A DNA stretch of 15,007 bases from JBQTIM01 sp052388135 (lineage in GTDB: Bacteria > Elusimicrobiota > Elusimicrobia > FEN-1173). Below are positions 1-6,016 of this stretch, one piece after another. The DNA lies in NCBI GenBank assembly GCA_052388135.1, contig JBQTIM010000170.1, positions 1 through 15,007 of the forward strand, given 5' to 3'. The notes below the pieces were generated by a model. The model ran no database searches. It saw nothing but the letters and a program-made list of their open reading frames with translations, and had not been told where the DNA came from. Position 1 is the first letter of the stretch, and the number at the start of each line of letters is the position of its first letter. Both the position numbers and the translations under genes were made by a program.

Positions 1-95
1 CTCGTCGGTTACAGAGCGACAGCTCTGCGCCCTCCTCGCGCCTCGAAATCGCCTCAAATCTGGGCCTCCCAAATAGGACATAATTTATGTAGGCA
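1..95. other. Non-coding left edge with two small dyads
   Basis: No gene is supported here. Two inverted repeats are visible: CAGAGC/GCTCTG with a 4-nt loop (12-27), and the palindrome ACATAA-T-TTATGT (78-90), which ends 5 nt beyond the stop codon of the lipoyl-transfer gene. Neither is followed by a T run on either strand, so they are not convincing intrinsic terminators. The AT-rich palindrome may be a protein-binding or recombination site, but nothing else supports that. Confidence 0.4.
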
Positions 96-767
96 TCAAT
101 AAGCCGGGCCGGCGGGCGAACTTTTAAAAAAGTCTTTCTGAAACGCTTCGCTCAAAGGCTTTACCAGGTCGGCGGCCTCGCGGCTCAAAGCTTTCGCGAG
201 CAGATTGCCCTGATAGAGCCGGCCCCAGGACGTCACCCGCAAGGCGCCGCCTAAAATTTTCTTGCCCTTCCACATCAGGTCGTCCGCCGCCGGCTCGTCG
301 AAGCAAATTCCGGCGGCGTCGGCCGCCGTCCCGCCCGCGTAAAACGCCGCCTCGATTCCCAGTTCCGCCAGGCCAACCCGGGCCGCGCCGTGGATGGACC
401 GGTAAACGTCCTTCAGGCATTTTGGGAAGCCGGGATGGTCACGCCGCCACGCCAGGGAAAAGCTGAGATCCGCGTCGTGCCGCACCATTCCCCCGCCGGT
501 GGGCCGCCGAACGACGTCCGCGCCAGCGCCGGCCCGCTCATCCACGCGCTGAAGCCTGCCGAAGGAAACCGTGGGCCGGGCCCAACGGAAAAAACGGAGA
601 ACCGGTTCCGCGCGGGGATCTTTTTGCTCTTCCAAAAGAACTTCGTCCGCCGCCATGTTCTCTCCGCCGGACAGCGCCCCGTCCTCCCGCAGGCGCCAGG
701 CCAGAATCCCGGCTTGGCCGGGGGAACATTTCTCCCCTCCGAATGCTATGCGGTCCGAGGGAAACAT
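96..767 (-). CDS. lipM: Octanoyl/lipoyl transferase, LipM/LplA family
   Basis: This is a BPL/LPL-fold acyltransferase of the cofactor-transferase superfamily. It probably moves octanoyl or lipoyl groups onto lipoyl domains such as GcvH. Visible from the 767 start: an N-terminal strand WRL followed by ENMAADEVLL (residues 37-45), the substrate-binding signature VVRRPTGGG (85-93), and CFDEP with Cys155. It continues with KGKKILGGALR (167-177), where the Lys contacts the acyl group, and YQGNLL. The CFDxP cysteine is typical of LipM octanoyltransferases rather than LplA ligases, which usually have an Asn-Asp at this place, and there is no LplA C-terminal accessory domain (223 aa). The ATG at 767 overlaps the 3' end of the fic gene by 22 nt and has only a weak RBS. 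A much better RBS-ATG pair (GGAGGGGAGAA, ATG at 729-731) is one frame off, so the true N terminus is uncertain. LipM against LplA is inferred from motifs only. Confidence 0.8.
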   Translation of the reverse strand: MFPSDRIAFGGEKCSPGQAGILAWRLREDGALSGGENMAADEVLLEEQKDPRAEPVLRFFRWARPTVSFGRLQRVDERAGAGADVVRRPTGGGMVRHDADLSFSLAWRRDHPGFPKCLKDVYRSIHGAARVGLAELGIEAAFYAGGTAADAAGICFDEPAADDLMWKGKKILGGALRVTSWGRLYQGNLLAKALSREAADLVKPLSEAFQKDFFKSSPAGPAY

Positions 768-1363
768 TCGTCTATGAATTCCATCAACTCGACGTAATCC
801 TCCGCGTCGGCCTTTTTCATGGCCGATATGTAACGGGCGCGGATGGAGTCTCCTTGCGGGAGCCGTTGCAGTTGGGGCCATTGCGGAAGGGGATGGCGGC
901 GCGAATGAATGAAGATGTCCGTTATGAGCCGGGCATGCCTTCCGTTGCCGTTCTTGAAAGGATAGATCCGCGTCAGCCGGTTCTGAAGGCGGGCGGCGAT
1001 TTCAACGATCGGCATGGTGCTTTGAGGCGAGTCCCACCGGGCGAAATCTCCGCACAGCAGGCGCACCTGCTCGGGGACTGCATGCCATTCCACGCCGATG
1101 TTGACCGGCGCGGTCCGATATTTGCCCGCCCAGTCCCATACGGATCCGAACATATCCCGGTGGACGCGGCGAAGGAACTCGTCGGTAAACCATTCGGAGC
1201 CGGGCTTTTTCCGGCGGGCCCTGAAAACGTGCTTGTCGTAGGCCCGCGCCACGGATTCGAGCTCGGCCGCGTTCCGGGACCGCTGGTCCGTCAGGCGCGT
1301 GGGAATCAGGCCGGAAAGGTCGTCTCCCGCCGTCGCTCCCGTCGTGCCGGTCCCGTCATTCAT
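746..1363 (-). CDS. Fic-domain protein, mobile mystery protein B family
   Basis: This 205-aa Fic protein matches the pattern of mobile mystery protein B (TIGR02613): N-terminal GLIPTRLTDQ (18-27), RDMFGSVWDWAGKYR (69-83), VNIGV (87-91), then the Fic loop at 134-142 and RHARL. Fic enzymes transfer AMP or similar groups to target hydroxyls through the His of HPFx(D/E)GNGR. Here the loop reads YPFKNGNGR, so that His is Tyr134 (codon TAT). Loss of AMP-transferase activity is therefore likely, although the rest of the nucleotide-binding loop is intact. The start chosen is the ATG at 1361-1363, which overlaps the upstream HTH gene by 8 nt (ATGAATGA). That is the usual arrangement of the A/B pair and implies translational coupling. 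A longer in-frame extension to 1465 exists but would lie inside the HTH gene. Role is unknown; a toxin-antitoxin or mobile-element maintenance function is often guessed. Confidence 0.85.
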   Translation of the reverse strand: MNDGTGTTGATAGDDLSGLIPTRLTDQRSRNAAELESVARAYDKHVFRARRKKPGSEWFTDEFLRRVHRDMFGSVWDWAGKYRTAPVNIGVEWHAVPEQVRLLCGDFARWDSPQSTMPIVEIAARLQNRLTRIYPFKNGNGRHARLITDIFIHSRRHPLPQWPQLQRLPQGDSIRARYISAMKKADAEDYVELMEFIDECFPRTA

Positions 1364-1817
1364 CGGCCTTGTTCCAAAGCCGCTCCCGGCGGTCGTGCAG
1401 TATCTCGTCGGTCTTCTTTTCCAAAAGCTGGAGGAAAACATCGCGGTCCGGAGCCTGCCCTTCAAGGGCCATGGTTCCCGTGGATTGCTTCAGCCGCTTT
1501 AAGGCGATGCTTCGGGCGCGGCCGCGGAGAACTTCTTGAAGGGGTTTTTTAGGCCGCGGAACGACGGCCAGATCACAGGAGAGCGCCTTGAAGATTTTTT
1601 CAAGCGTGCCGATTTGCGGATTCACTTTGCCGGCTTCGATCCCGGCTAAATGCGATTGAGTTATTCCCGCCCGGGATGCGGCTTCAGCCTGCGTCATGCG
1701 AAGATGCGCGCGGAGAGTAAGAATCCATTCCAAATAAGACAAATCCTGACCGAGACTATCTCGTTCGATTCGAGAGACAAGAATTTCATCAGTAATTGTT
1801 GCTAACCGTCGGATCAT
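1356..1817 (-). CDS. Xre-type HTH regulator, mobile mystery protein A family
   Basis: This 153-aa protein has a helix-turn-helix of the Xre/Cro type at about residues 31-84 (LRMTQAEAASRAGITQSHLA, then IEAGKVNPQIGTLEKIFKAL). A C-terminal helical part carries the segment TMALEGQA (115-122), characteristic of mobile mystery protein A (TIGR02612). That family occurs together with the Fic protein encoded immediately downstream with an 8-nt overlap. It probably binds DNA and represses the pair. An inverted repeat ATACT-ATAA-AGTAT sits between the -35 and -10 boxes of its promoter and is a natural operator candidate. The start at 1817 is supported by the promoter, whose -10 ends 6 nt upstream, so the mRNA may be leaderless; no Shine-Dalgarno is seen. 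The 5' part of the gene is less GC-rich than neighbouring genes, in keeping with horizontal acquisition. Confidence 0.85.
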   Translation of the reverse strand: MIRRLATITDEILVSRIERDSLGQDLSYLEWILTLRAHLRMTQAEAASRAGITQSHLAGIEAGKVNPQIGTLEKIFKALSCDLAVVPRPKKPLQEVLRGRARSIALKRLKQSTGTMALEGQAPDRDVFLQLLEKKTDEILHDRRERLWNKADE

Positions 1818-1823
1818 ACTAAT

Positions 1824-1852
1824 ATTGTATATACTTTATAGTATTTTTTCAA
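1824..1852 (-). promoter_or_regulatory. Promoter of the mystery A/B cassette
   Basis: On the minus strand TTGAAA (-35, 1847-1852) is separated by exactly 17 nt from TACAAT (-10, 1824-1829). The -10 ends 6 nt before the ATG at 1817, so transcription should start at or next to the start codon, giving a leaderless transcript. The spacer contains the 5-bp inverted repeat ATACT/AGTAT (1831-1844), well placed for autorepression by the HTH protein. Confidence 0.65.
1831..1844. promoter_or_regulatory. Candidate operator dyad inside promoter spacer
   Basis: The plus strand reads ATACT-TTAT-AGTAT, a perfect 5-bp inverted repeat lying wholly between the -35 and -10 hexamers. Xre-type regulators commonly bind such dyads over their own promoters. 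Binding by the adjacent HTH protein is an inference from position. Confidence 0.4.
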
Positions 1853-1920
1853 TGTTTTTATATATATTTATTTATATAAAACATTACTAAAAATACATAT
1901 TTAATTATATATAAATTTAA

Positions 1921-1964
1921 ATAAGTGTTGTTTATAAACTATTAACGTAATGTTCCACACTTAT
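1921..1964. repeat. Inverted repeat ATAAGTGT/ACACTTAT
   Basis: Two perfect 8-bp arms (1921-1928 and 1957-1964) flank 28 nt that themselves contain the palindrome GTTTATAAAC. The repeat lies at the gcvPB-proximal side of the AT-rich island. It could mark an element boundary or a binding site; its function is not known. Confidence 0.35.
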
Positions 1965-1974
1965 AGGTGCAGAT

Positions 1975-3456
1975 TTACTTAAAAGCTTTAAATCGCAGGT
2001 CGGGTTCCCGGGCGGCTTTGACTTCGTCGAGGCGGCGCACGGGGGTGGTGTGGGGGGCGGTTTTCACTTTTTCAGGGTTGGAGCGGGTTTCGGCGATGAT
2101 GGCTTCCATGGCCGCGCAGAAGGCGTCCAAAGTTTCCTTGGTTTCGTTTTCCGTGGGCTCGATCATCATGGCTTCGGGGACGATGAGGGGGAAGTAAACC
2201 GTCGGGGCGTAGAAACCGTGGTCCAAGAGGCGCTTGGCCACGTCCAGGGTGCGCACGCCGTTGGCGAAGGCGCCATCGCCGGAAACCACCACCTCGTGCA
2301 TGCAGGGGACCTTGGGCATTTTCGGGAAAAGCGGCGCCAGTTTGGCTTGCAGGTAGTTGGCGGAAAGGATGGCCGTCTCGCTCATTTCGCGGAAACCCTC
2401 CAGGCCCTGGAGCCGCATGTAGCAGTAAGCGCGGATGAGGACGCCGGTGTTGCCTTGGAAGCCGTGCACCTTTCCGATGGAATTGGGGAAATCCAGCTTC
2501 CGGCGGTAGAGGCCGCCGTCCTTGATGATGCGGGGGATGGGCAGGAACTCGGCCAGGGCTTTTTTAACGCCCACAGGTCCCGCGCCGGGTCCGCCGCCGC
2601 CGTGGGGGGTGGAAAAGGTTTTGTGCAGGTTCACGTGGAGGATGTCCACGCCGATGTCGCCGGGCCTCAACAATCCCACCAGGGCGTTGAGGTTGGCTCC
2701 GTCCATGTAGAGCAAAGCGCCGGCTTCGTGCACGATGTGGGCGATCTCCTGAATGCGCGGCTCGAACAGGCCCAGGGTGCTGGGCACGGTCATCATCACC
2801 AGGGCGGTGTCGGAATTGAGCTTGGCTTTCAAATCGTCCAGGTCCACCTGCCCGTCGGCGGAGGATTTCACCGTGACGGCGGTGAGGCCCGCCACCGCCA
2901 CGCTGGCCGGATTGGTTCCATGGGCGGAATCGGGGATGAGCACCATGTGGCGGTTCTGCTTGCGGGATTCGTGGTAGGCCCGGGCCACGAGAATGCCCGT
3001 GAGTTCCCCCTGGGCGCCGGCGGAGGGCTGAAGGGTGAAGGCGTCCATGCCGCAGAGTTGGCAGAGCCAGCGCTCCACCTCGTAGAGAATTTCCAGGATG
3101 CCCTGGCTCAAGGTGTGGGGCCGCAAAGGATGGAGGCCGGCGAAATCCGGCAGGAGGACCAGGCGGTCGTTGACCTTGGGGTTGTGCTTCATGGTGCAGG
3201 AACCCAGGGGATAAAAATTCGTGTCGATGGAATAGTTGAGGTGCGAAAGCCGCGTGTAGTGGCGCACCACCTGGGGCTCCGTCACCTCCGGCCATTGCGC
3301 CGGTTTTTTCCGCCGCAGGGGGTCCGGGATGTGCGACTCCGGCGAAGTGTAGGGCACGTCGGAGGCCGGCAGGGGAATGCCCTTGCGCTTGGGAACGCTT
3401 TTCTCGAAGATGAGCGGCTCGATGATTTTTTCGGAAGCTTCTTGAACGGGCGGCAT
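1975..3456 (-). CDS. gcvPB: Glycine dehydrogenase (decarboxylating) subunit 2
   Basis: This is the beta subunit of the split P-protein of the glycine cleavage system. With GcvPA it decarboxylates glycine and passes the aminomethyl group to the lipoyl arm of GcvH in the cytoplasm. The 493-aa product has full family length. It shows FYPLGSCTMKHNPK (81-94), SAHGTNPAS (177-185) and the PLP-lysine motif HVNLHKTFSTPHGGGGPG (274-291, Schiff-base Lys279). The ATG lies 1 nt after the stop of the RidA-family gene, with a GGGGGGA ribosome binding sequence formed by that gene's last codons, so the two are co-translated. It is the last gene of the gcv operon before the AT-rich island. No terminator was identified after it. 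Confidence 0.97.
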   Translation of the reverse strand: MPPVQEASEKIIEPLIFEKSVPKRKGIPLPASDVPYTSPESHIPDPLRRKKPAQWPEVTEPQVVRHYTRLSHLNYSIDTNFYPLGSCTMKHNPKVNDRLVLLPDFAGLHPLRPHTLSQGILEILYEVERWLCQLCGMDAFTLQPSAGAQGELTGILVARAYHESRKQNRHMVLIPDSAHGTNPASVAVAGLTAVTVKSSADGQVDLDDLKAKLNSDTALVMMTVPSTLGLFEPRIQEIAHIVHEAGALLYMDGANLNALVGLLRPGDIGVDILHVNLHKTFSTPHGGGGPGAGPVGVKKALAEFLPIPRIIKDGGLYRRKLDFPNSIGKVHGFQGNTGVLIRAYCYMRLQGLEGFREMSETAILSANYLQAKLAPLFPKMPKVPCMHEVVVSGDGAFANGVRTLDVAKRLLDHGFYAPTVYFPLIVPEAMMIEPTENETKETLDAFCAAMEAIIAETRSNPEKVKTAPHTTPVRRLDEVKAAREPDLRFKAFK

Positions 3457-3457
3457 T

Positions 3458-3856
3458 CTATTTTCCCCCCAAAACCGCGGTGGCCTCTATTTCCACCAAC
3501 ATTTTGGAGTCAATGAGGGCCTTGACCTCCAGGATGACGGTGGCCGGCTTGATGCCCTGGAAAATTTCCCCGTGGGCCTTGCCGATGTCCTGCCAGCGGC
3601 TGATGTCCACGGCGTAGACGCGGGTTTTCACCACGTCGCGGAGCGTTGCGCCGGCCTGGGCCAGGGCCTTTTCGATTTTTCCCAACGCGAACTTGGTCTG
3701 CGCGTAGGCGTCGCCCTCGCCCACCAGGTTGCCCGCGTCGTCCACGGCGGTGGTGCCGGAGACCTCAACGACGTCGCCCACGCGCACGGCGCGGGAGTAG
3801 CCGATGATGTCCTCCCACTTGGAGCCCGAGGAAATGTTCAACCTTTGGCCGCTCAC
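3458..3856 (-). CDS. RidA-family protein lacking the catalytic Arg
   Basis: This 132-aa member of the YjgF/YER057c/UK114 (Rid) family starts at a GTG that overlaps the gcvPA stop by 4 nt (GTGA). Family hallmarks are GYSRAVRVGDVVEVSGTTA (19-37), VVKTRVYAVDI (75-85) and LVEIEATAV (120-128). In imine-deaminating RidA the catalytic Arg lies in PARSCVEV; the aligned segment here is PATVILEV, so Thr106 replaces it. It therefore belongs with the Rid subfamilies that lack the Arg, and classical 2-aminoacrylate deamination is unlikely. Its position between the two halves of a PLP enzyme, with 4-nt and 1-nt junctions, argues for a role linked to the glycine cleavage system, for example with a reactive intermediate or a ligand. 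That role is inference. Confidence 0.88.
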   Translation of the reverse strand: MSGQRLNISSGSKWEDIIGYSRAVRVGDVVEVSGTTAVDDAGNLVGEGDAYAQTKFALGKIEKALAQAGATLRDVVKTRVYAVDISRWQDIGKAHGEIFQGIKPATVILEVKALIDSKMLVEIEATAVLGGK

Positions 3857-5211
3857 GAAACGGCCTCCGCCATCAAGTCCGCGAAGCGGTCTATGTCGCC
3901 CTTGGTTTTGATCTCCGTCACGCAGACCAGCAGGTGGTCTTTCCATTCGGGGAAGTATTGGCCCAGCGGCAGGCCCGCCAGCACGCGGCCGGCCGCCAGC
4001 TTCTCCACGATTTTTTCGGGGGCGACCGGGCATTTCACGGTGAATTCGTTGAAGAACGCGTGGCCGAACGTCGGCGCGAAGCCGCGCTTCTTCAGCTCGG
4101 CGGCGGCGTAGTGGGCTTTTTGAAAATTGAGGTTGGCCAGTTCCCGCAGGCCTTCTTTGCCCAGGAGGCACATGTGGATGGTGGAGGCCAGGGCGCAGAG
4201 GGCCTGGTTGGTGCAGATGTTGGAGGTGGCCTTCTCGCGGCGTATGTGCTGTTCCCGGGCTTGAAGGGTGAGCACGTAGGCGCGGCGGCCGTCCACGTCC
4301 ACCGTGCGGCCCACCACGCGGCCCGGCATTTTCCGCATCAGTTCCGGCTTGCAGGCGAAGAGGCCCACGTAGGGACCGCCGTAGCCCAGGGGCAAACCCA
4401 GGGGCTGGCCTTCGGCCACGGCGATGTCGGCTCCGGCCGGCCGCGAAGCTCCCGGCGCCGATCCGTATTCTCCGGGCGGCGCGATCATCCCCAGCGACAC
4501 GGGCGTGCAGGAGGCGATGACCAAGGCGCCGGCGCCGCGGGCCAGGTCCGACAGCTCGTGAACATGCGTTTCCAGGCAGCCGAAGAAATTGGGGTTCTGC
4601 AGCAAGACAGCCGCCGCGTCGGCGTCGAGCGCTGCCTTCAGGTCCGCCGGCTCCAGGATTCCCGTCGGGCACTTGATGAGGACGAGCTTGGCCCCGCTGT
4701 GGGCGAGATACGTTTGGATGACCTGGCGGGTTTGGGGGTGCACCGTCTCCGGGATGAGGATCCGGCTTCTCCCCGTGTGCTTGGCCGCCACCAGACAAGC
4801 CTCGGCGGCGGCGCTGGCCCCGTCGTACATGGAGGCGTTGGCCGTCTCCATGCCGAACAGCTCGCAGACCAGCGTTTGAAATTCGTAAATGGATTGCAGG
4901 GTCCCCTGGCTGGCCTCGGGCTGATAAGGGGTGTAGGCCGTGGCGAACTCCCCGCGCAAGGCCAGGGCCCACACGGCGGTTGGGATGAAATGCTCGTACG
5001 CCCCCGCGCCCAAAAAGGACAGGGCCAGGTGGTCCCTCTGCGCCAGGCCCTCCATGTGGCGCACCAGCTCCATTTCCGTCATGGAAGGCGGCAAATCCAT
5101 GGGCGGCCGCAGGAGGGACGGCGGCAGCCCGGCCAGCAGGTCGTCGAACTTGCCGACGCCTATGGCCTTCAACATCTCCTTCTTTTGCTCTTCGGTGTGA
5201 GGGACGAACAT
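3853..5211 (-). CDS. gcvPA: Glycine dehydrogenase (decarboxylating) subunit 1
   Basis: This is the alpha subunit of the split P-protein; the active PLP enzyme needs it together with GcvPB. The product is 452 aa, normal for the family. It begins with the typical N-terminal helical region (HTEEQKKEMLKAIGV, 5-19) and shows FLGAGAYEHFIP (66-77), YTPYQPEASQGTLQSIYEFQ (93-112) and GLPLGYGGPYVG, all characteristic of GcvPA. The ATG is 1 nt after the stop of an upstream 53-aa membrane protein gene. It has no good Shine-Dalgarno of its own, so translation is probably coupled. The 3' end overlaps the RidA-family gene by 4 nt. The order gcvH, smORF, gcvPA, ridA-like, gcvPB forms one transcription unit. 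Confidence 0.97.
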   Translation of the reverse strand: MFVPHTEEQKKEMLKAIGVGKFDDLLAGLPPSLLRPPMDLPPSMTEMELVRHMEGLAQRDHLALSFLGAGAYEHFIPTAVWALALRGEFATAYTPYQPEASQGTLQSIYEFQTLVCELFGMETANASMYDGASAAAEACLVAAKHTGRSRILIPETVHPQTRQVIQTYLAHSGAKLVLIKCPTGILEPADLKAALDADAAAVLLQNPNFFGCLETHVHELSDLARGAGALVIASCTPVSLGMIAPPGEYGSAPGASRPAGADIAVAEGQPLGLPLGYGGPYVGLFACKPELMRKMPGRVVGRTVDVDGRRAYVLTLQAREQHIRREKATSNICTNQALCALASTIHMCLLGKEGLRELANLNFQKAHYAAAELKKRGFAPTFGHAFFNEFTVKCPVAPEKIVEKLAAGRVLAGLPLGQYFPEWKDHLLVCVTEIKTKGDIDRFADLMAEAVS

Positions 5212-5212
5212 A

Positions 5213-5374
5213 TTAATCGGGAAGGGGGCTTTTAATAACGGCCCGGGGGCGGGAGGACGGGAGCATGTCCCTCAAGTCGCGCAAGGCCTGCGGGTTGAAA
5301 AAAAACAGGTAGACGGCCGCCACAACGGCCGCGATGATCATCCACTTAAAGAAAAAACCGATCACTTCTCCCAT
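5213..5374 (-). CDS. 53-aa single-span membrane protein in gcv operon
   Basis: A short reading frame fills the gap between gcvH and gcvPA. It starts 30 nt after the gcvH stop and ends 1 nt before the gcvPA ATG (TAA-T-ATG). The product begins MGEVIGFFFK and has one hydrophobic helix at about residues 4-26, rich in Val, Ala, Ile and Phe. A charged C-terminal part follows (QALRDLRDM, then a Pro/Arg-rich tail). AGGGA precedes the ATG at a short distance. The tight junctions and clear transmembrane pattern make a real gene likely. I do not recognise the family. A membrane-anchoring role for the glycine cleavage proteins, or mere translational coupling of gcvPA, can be imagined but nothing here decides it. 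Confidence 0.7.
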   Translation of the reverse strand: MGEVIGFFFKWMIIAAVVAAVYLFFFNPQALRDLRDMLPSSRPRAVIKSPLPD

Positions 5375-5404
5375 AAGTCCCTGACCTCTGTTTCGCTCCC
5401 GCCG

Positions 5405-5782
5405 TCAATGCTTGGCGGTTTTTAGGAATTCCTGGTACTGGCCGTGGGTCATAAGCTTCTCGCGGTCCTTGGGGTCGTTCATTTGAATTTTGTAAAGCCA
5501 GCCGTTCTCGTAGGGAGACTGGTTGACCACCGCCGGGTTTTTGCTCACGGCGTCGTTGGCCCCGGCGACGGACCCCGCCACGGGCGCGTAAATGTCGAAG
5601 GCGGCCTTGACGGATTCCACCACCGCGCAGGACTCGCCCGCGTTCACGGCGCGGCCGGGCTTCGGCAATTCCACGAAGACCACGTCGGTGATCTCGTGCT
5701 GGGCGTGGTCGCTGATGCCCACCGTGCCGTCGGCGGCGATCCATTCGTGGCTCTTGGTGAATCGAAGGTCGTCGGGATTCAT
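5405..5782 (-). CDS. gcvH: Glycine cleavage system H protein
   Basis: This is the lipoyl carrier of the glycine cleavage system. Its lipoyl arm shuttles the aminomethyl group from the P-protein to the T-protein and is re-oxidised by the L-protein. The 125-aa product has the family layout: FTKSHEWI (8-15), ITDVVFVELP (31-40), the lipoylation motif ESVKAAFDIYAPV with Lys59, and a C-terminal NGWLYKIQ segment. The ATG at 5782 is preceded by GAGGAA at good spacing. It is the first gene of the operon, behind a consensus -10. The LipM/LplA-type enzyme at 96-767 is a likely source of its lipoyl precursor. gcvT is not adjacent and must lie elsewhere. Confidence 0.97.
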   Translation of the reverse strand: MNPDDLRFTKSHEWIAADGTVGISDHAQHEITDVVFVELPKPGRAVNAGESCAVVESVKAAFDIYAPVAGSVAGANDAVSKNPAVVNQSPYENGWLYKIQMNDPKDREKLMTHGQYQEFLKTAKH

Positions 5783-5827
5783 GGTTTCCTCTTTTTGGGA
5801 ATCGTTTTGCGCCGTCGAGCGGCGGGA

Positions 5828-5845
5828 GCCGTTTTCAAAAACGGC
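5828..5845 (-). promoter_or_regulatory. Hairpin in the gcvH leader
   Basis: Perfect inverted repeat GCCGTTTT/AAAACGGC (5828-5835 and 5838-5845) in the untranslated leader of gcvH. No T run follows on the minus strand, so it is not a terminator. The leader does not show the tandem aptamer layout of a glycine riboswitch. Any regulatory role is unproven. Confidence 0.4.
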
Positions 5846-5874
5846 CCGGTGCGCCCGTGAGATTGCGAAGGCCT

Positions 5875-5880
5875 ATTATA
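5875..5880 (-). promoter_or_regulatory. -10 box of the gcvH operon promoter
   Basis: The minus strand carries a perfect TATAAT about 92 nt upstream of gcvH. At 17-18 nt spacing only a weak -35 (TTTATG or TTATGG) is present. Transcription would start near 5868, giving a 5' leader of about 85 nt. Confidence 0.55.
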
Positions 5881-6004
5881 CAAGACTTTCGAGCCGGCCA
5901 TAAACAGAGCGGGCCGCCCGCGCGGCGTGTTTCGGCGCAGTCGCGGCATCTTCTTGCCTCGTCCCATCCGGCGCGAAAGGCGCCTCAAGCCGCCCAAAAT
6001 CCAT

Positions 6005-6010
6005 TAAAAT
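6005..6010 (+). promoter_or_regulatory. Candidate -10 of a leaderless citrate synthase mRNA
   Basis: TAAAAT, one mismatch from consensus, ends 6 nt before the ATG, the same geometry as the mystery A promoter. No RBS is present. The -35 position has no good match, so the call is tentative. Confidence 0.35.
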
Positions 6011-6016
6011 GGTTCC

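Larger units (their letters stand above)
1818..1974. other. AT-rich intergenic island
   Basis: This stretch of about 157 bp is almost entirely A and T, in a region that is otherwise strongly GC-rich. It separates gcvPB from the mystery A/B cassette. Besides the cassette promoter it holds the perfect palindrome GTTTATAAAC (1930-1939) and a wider inverted repeat, ATAAGTGT (1921-1928) with ACACTTAT (1957-1964). No ORF and no intrinsic terminator for gcvPB were found. The composition suggests recently acquired DNA belonging to the cassette. Confidence 0.7.

Noticed and set aside
1364..1465. Longer Fic protein starting at 1465
   Set aside because: The extra 34 residues lie within the HTH gene and do not resemble the family N terminus; the ATG with 8-nt overlap fits the known pair.
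2050..3516. 488-aa open frame on the plus strand opposite gcvPB
   Set aside because: Antisense shadow of a highly conserved gene, rich in Gly/His/Val without any domain; long shadows are expected at this GC content.
3857..4972. N-terminal extension of the RidA-family frame
   Set aside because: The open frame runs far into gcvPA, but only the last 132 codons resemble a protein family; the GTG overlapping the gcvPA stop is the sensible start.
3934..5235. 433-aa open frame on the plus strand opposite gcvPA
   Set aside because: Antisense shadow; no RBS or recognisable motif, and gcvPA on the other strand is certain.
5783..5868. Glycine riboswitch in the gcvH leader
   Set aside because: The leader is only about 85 nt and shows simple hairpins without the conserved glycine aptamer cores.
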